A DNA stretch of 64,000 bases from contig UBZM01000023.1 of NCBI GenBank assembly GCA_900470095.1, positions 62,001-126,000 on the forward strand, in the 5' to 3' direction. The position numbers and the translations under genes were made by a program. Of this stretch, positions 62,390 through 64,000 are shown one piece after another (within the stretch, counting starts at the first letter, position 1; every line of letters starts with the position of its first letter). Source of the stretch: Hyphomicrobiales bacterium. Its GTDB lineage: Bacteria > Pseudomonadota > Alphaproteobacteria > Rhizobiales > Beijerinckiaceae. The notes beneath the pieces are model-generated. The model did not search any database. It was not told where the DNA came from and saw nothing but the letters and a program-made list of their open reading frames with translations.

Positions 62390-62875
62390 ATGTCGCGACA
62401 GATCGGCGTCGTCTCACGCGAGGTCTTGCTGGCCGAAGACGGTGTGTCCTTCCTGCGTGGCATGATGGAGGGGCGCCATCCCGGCGCGCCCTTCGCCGAT
62501 GCCATGGATTTCGATCTCGCAGAGGTCGAGGAGGGGCGGGTGGTGTTCGTCGGCAAGCCGTCGGCGCGCTATTTCAATCCGCTTGGCACCATCCATGGCG
62601 GCTGGACCGCGACGATCCTCGATTCAGCCATGGCCTGCGCCGCTCACGCGACGCTGAAGGCCGGCGAGGGCTACACGACGCTCGAGATGAAGATCAACTA
62701 TGTCCGCCCGGTGATGCCGGGTGGAGGGATCGTTCGTTGCGAAGGCAAGCTGATCCATCGCGGCGGCACGATCGCGACGACCGAGGGCAGGCTCACCGAC
62801 GAGCGCGGCAAGCTGCTCGCGCATGGCACCGAAACCTGCATGATCTTTCCGGTCGGCATTGCGGCAGGCCGCTGA
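62390..62875 (+). CDS. PaaI-family hot-dog thioesterase
   Basis: A 161-residue protein with [20 protein letters not shown] (the HGG active-site pattern) and [20 protein letters not shown]. It should hydrolyse acyl-CoA thioesters, in homologues aromatic or 3-hydroxyphenylacetyl-type. ATG 62390 follows GAGGG; a GTG at 62360 lies within the upstream palindrome and is rejected. It follows the MarR gene by 81 bases. Confidence 0.9.
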   Translation: MSRQIGVVSREVLLAEDGVSFLRGMMEGRHPGAPFADAMDFDLAEVEEGRVVFVGKPSARYFNPLGTIHGGWTATILDSAMACAAHATLKAGEGYTTLEMKINYVRPVMPGGGIVRCEGKLIHRGGTIATTEGRLTDERGKLLAHGTETCMIFPVGIAAGR

Positions 62876-62937
62876 GGTGGCGTCGTCCAGCGGTTCTTGA
62901 CTAGGATACGCGCCGATGGCCCGGAGCCGAACGGTTC

Positions 62938-63351
62938 ATGCAATTCGCGGCGTTTCAGGATCGCGCGGTCGAGGCAGCATTCGAGTCATGCGCTGAGCCG
63001 CTGAGAGTGCCGCTATTGCGGTTGCGTCAACTCATCCTCGACACAGGCGCCGGGACGACCGGGCTCGGCGGACTCGTCGAAACCCTGAAATGGGGCGAAC
63101 CTGCCTATCTCCCTGTGAAGCTTCGTGTGGGGACGACTATACGGGTGGCTGCGCTGAAAGGATCGAGCAAGCACTACGCGATGTATGTCCATTGTCAGAC
63201 GACACTGGTCGAGACCTTCGCGTGTCACTACCCCGATACCTTTCGCTTCGAAGGCAGACGGGCCCTCGTCTTCCAGCAGGATGAAGAGATCCCCGTCGGA
63301 CCGCTTGAGCACTGCATCGGACTCGCGCTGACCTACTACCGCTGGCGCTAA
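62938..63351 (+). CDS. DUF1801 domain-containing protein
   Basis: A 137-residue soluble protein with RLRQLILDTGAGTTGLGGLV, ETLKWGEPAYLPVKLRVGTT, and SSKHYAMYVHCQTTLVETFA. This is the YdhG/DUF1801 fold, related to frataxin-like and heavy-metal-associated small proteins, function unknown. ATG 62938 gives the usual length. Its stop abuts a dispersed palindrome (copy C). Confidence 0.85.
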   Translation: MQFAAFQDRAVEAAFESCAEPLRVPLLRLRQLILDTGAGTTGLGGLVETLKWGEPAYLPVKLRVGTTIRVAALKGSSKHYAMYVHCQTTLVETFACHYPDTFRFEGRRALVFQQDEEIPVGPLEHCIGLALTYYRWR

Positions 63352-63450
63352 AGCATCGGTCCGAAAGTGGATTGCGGTTTTCGGGAAAGCCGATGTGAAC
63401 CATAATGGGTTAGATCATCGGGCCGGATACGATTTCCGATCCGATGATCT
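63350..63450. repeat. Dispersed palindrome copy C plus a 10-bp perfect inverted repeat
   Basis: Bases 63350-63389 match the dispersed repeat (AAGCATCGGTCCGAAAGTGG, then GCGGTTTTCGGGAAAGCCGA). A second element has AGATCATCGG (63412-63421) and CCGATGATCT (63441-63450) as perfect 10-bp arms. It starts at the DUF1801 stop and overlaps the AraC stop, so it probably terminates both genes. Confidence 0.65.
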
Positions 63451-64000
63451 AGGACCGGGCGCGATAGGCACGCGGACTGGCTCCCATCACCTGCCGGAAG
63501 CGGCGGTTGAAGGTCGAGAGATCCCCGAACCCTGCATCGAAGGCGATGTTCGCGATCGTGAGGTCGGACTGGCGTAGCATCATCGCTGCGCTGTGCATCC
63601 GCGTTCGCAGCAGGAACTGGTGCGGCGTCATGCCGATGAGCGTCCGGAAGGTCCGCAGAAAGTGATAGCGGCTCATCGCTGCTTCGCGGGCGAGACCGGC
63701 TAGCGTCAACGGCTGCTCGCTTTCGGCTTCGATCAGACGCAATGCTCTGGTGACCCGGCGCGTGTCTTGGGCGCTGGGAGCGACGGCCGCCGTCGGCTCG
63801 CCGTTCTGCAGGGCTGCGACAGCGCCGGCAAGCCGGACCGCGATCTCCTCGAGCTGGATTGCATCGCCACGCGCAACCTCCGCTTCCGCGGCAAGCCGGG
63901 ACGATGCCAGGGACGGTGGCAGACAGGCCCGCGCAAATTCGAACCGCTTGGCGGCCGGGACGCCGGCCACGATGTCTTCCAGTTGTTCGGGCTCGAACTG
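63449..64000 (-). CDS. AraC-family transcriptional regulator (5' truncated by window edge)
   Basis: A frame open to base 64000 and encoding 183 residues. The C-terminal AraC/XylS domain is clear: RALRLIEAESEQPLTLAGLA, REAAMSRYHFLRTFRTLIGM, TPHQFLLRTRMHSAAMMLRQ, then SDLTIANIAFDAGFGDLSTF and NRRFRQVMGASPRAYRARS. The start lies beyond the window. Target unknown. The convergent neighbour is DUF1801. Confidence 0.92.
   Translation of the reverse strand, partial: QFEPEQLEDIVAGVPAAKRFEFARACLPPSLASSRLAAEAEVARGDAIQLEEIAVRLAGAVAALQNGEPTAAVAPSAQDTRRVTRALRLIEAESEQPLTLAGLAREAAMSRYHFLRTFRTLIGMTPHQFLLRTRMHSAAMMLRQSDLTIANIAFDAGFGDLSTFNRRFRQVMGASPRAYRARS

Overview
The window is GC-rich chromosomal DNA from an alphaproteobacterium, most likely of the order Hyphomicrobiales (Rhizobiales). 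A Bosea-like genome is my best guess, from gene content rather than from any search. Pointers are a BioR-type biotin regulator with TTATCTATAA boxes, an alphaproteobacterial NadQ-type NAD regulator, a hisS-hisZ-hisG operon, a cold-shock protein/DEAD helicase/IF-1 cluster, and short palindromic intergenic repeats of the rhizobial kind. I see no rRNA, tRNA, CRISPR array, transposase, integrase or phage gene. The region looks like core chromosome with small, tightly packed operons.

Layout. 1-2.4 kb: end of a cold-shock protein gene, a DEAD-box RNA helicase, infA and a small membrane protein. 2.4-6.2 kb: nadABC for de novo NAD synthesis, preceded by a promoter and a perfect inverted repeat. 6.2-9.5 kb (minus strand): a secreted repeat protein, a methyltransferase, a GDCCVxC Cys-rich protein and a SleB-type cell wall hydrolase. 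9.6-20 kb: an MFS carrier, AcuI-type reductase, LysR regulator, threonylcarbamoyl-AMP synthase, acyl-CoA dehydrogenase, methyltransferase, two SDRs and a CorA transporter. 20-30 kb: cysK with an ASCH gene, an RlmD/TrmA-like RNA methyltransferase, a GlcD-like flavoenzyme, an SRAP protein, tlyA-dxs and an MFS carrier. 30-37.4 kb: pirin, bioR-bioY, a quinone reductase with a small membrane protein and a divergent LysR gene, xseB, an Lrp regulator, a phosphatase-nadQ pair and a thioesterase. 37.4-46 kb: a large transporter-like hybrid sensor kinase, mscL, an aminotransferase, an AbrB-family membrane protein, an SMP-30 lactonase and a LysR regulator. 46-51 kb: a glycolate oxidase operon (glcD, glcE, DUF2585, glcF). 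51-55 kb: hisS-hisZ-hisG. 55-64 kb: META protein, ABC exporter, DoxX, an orphan PhnD-like binding protein, groS-groL with CIRCE, MarR, PaaI thioesterase, DUF1801 and a truncated AraC gene.

How the parts connect. nadABC and its likely repressor gene nadQ lie about 33 kb apart. bioR and bioY each carry a BioR box. The his, glc and nad operons are compact, with ATGA, GTGA or TGATG overlaps in his and glc. Many convergent gene pairs are separated by perfect stem-loops. The most unusual signals are non-coding: a 13-bp perfect hairpin containing the acuI ribosome-binding site, an 18-bp palindrome shared by two distant promoters, and a BioR box nearly concentric with an outer inverted repeat. Unusual gene sets are a Cys-rich GDCCVxC protein with a methyltransferase, a long-form HisG encoded with HisZ, and a quinone reductase coupled to a two-histidine membrane protein.
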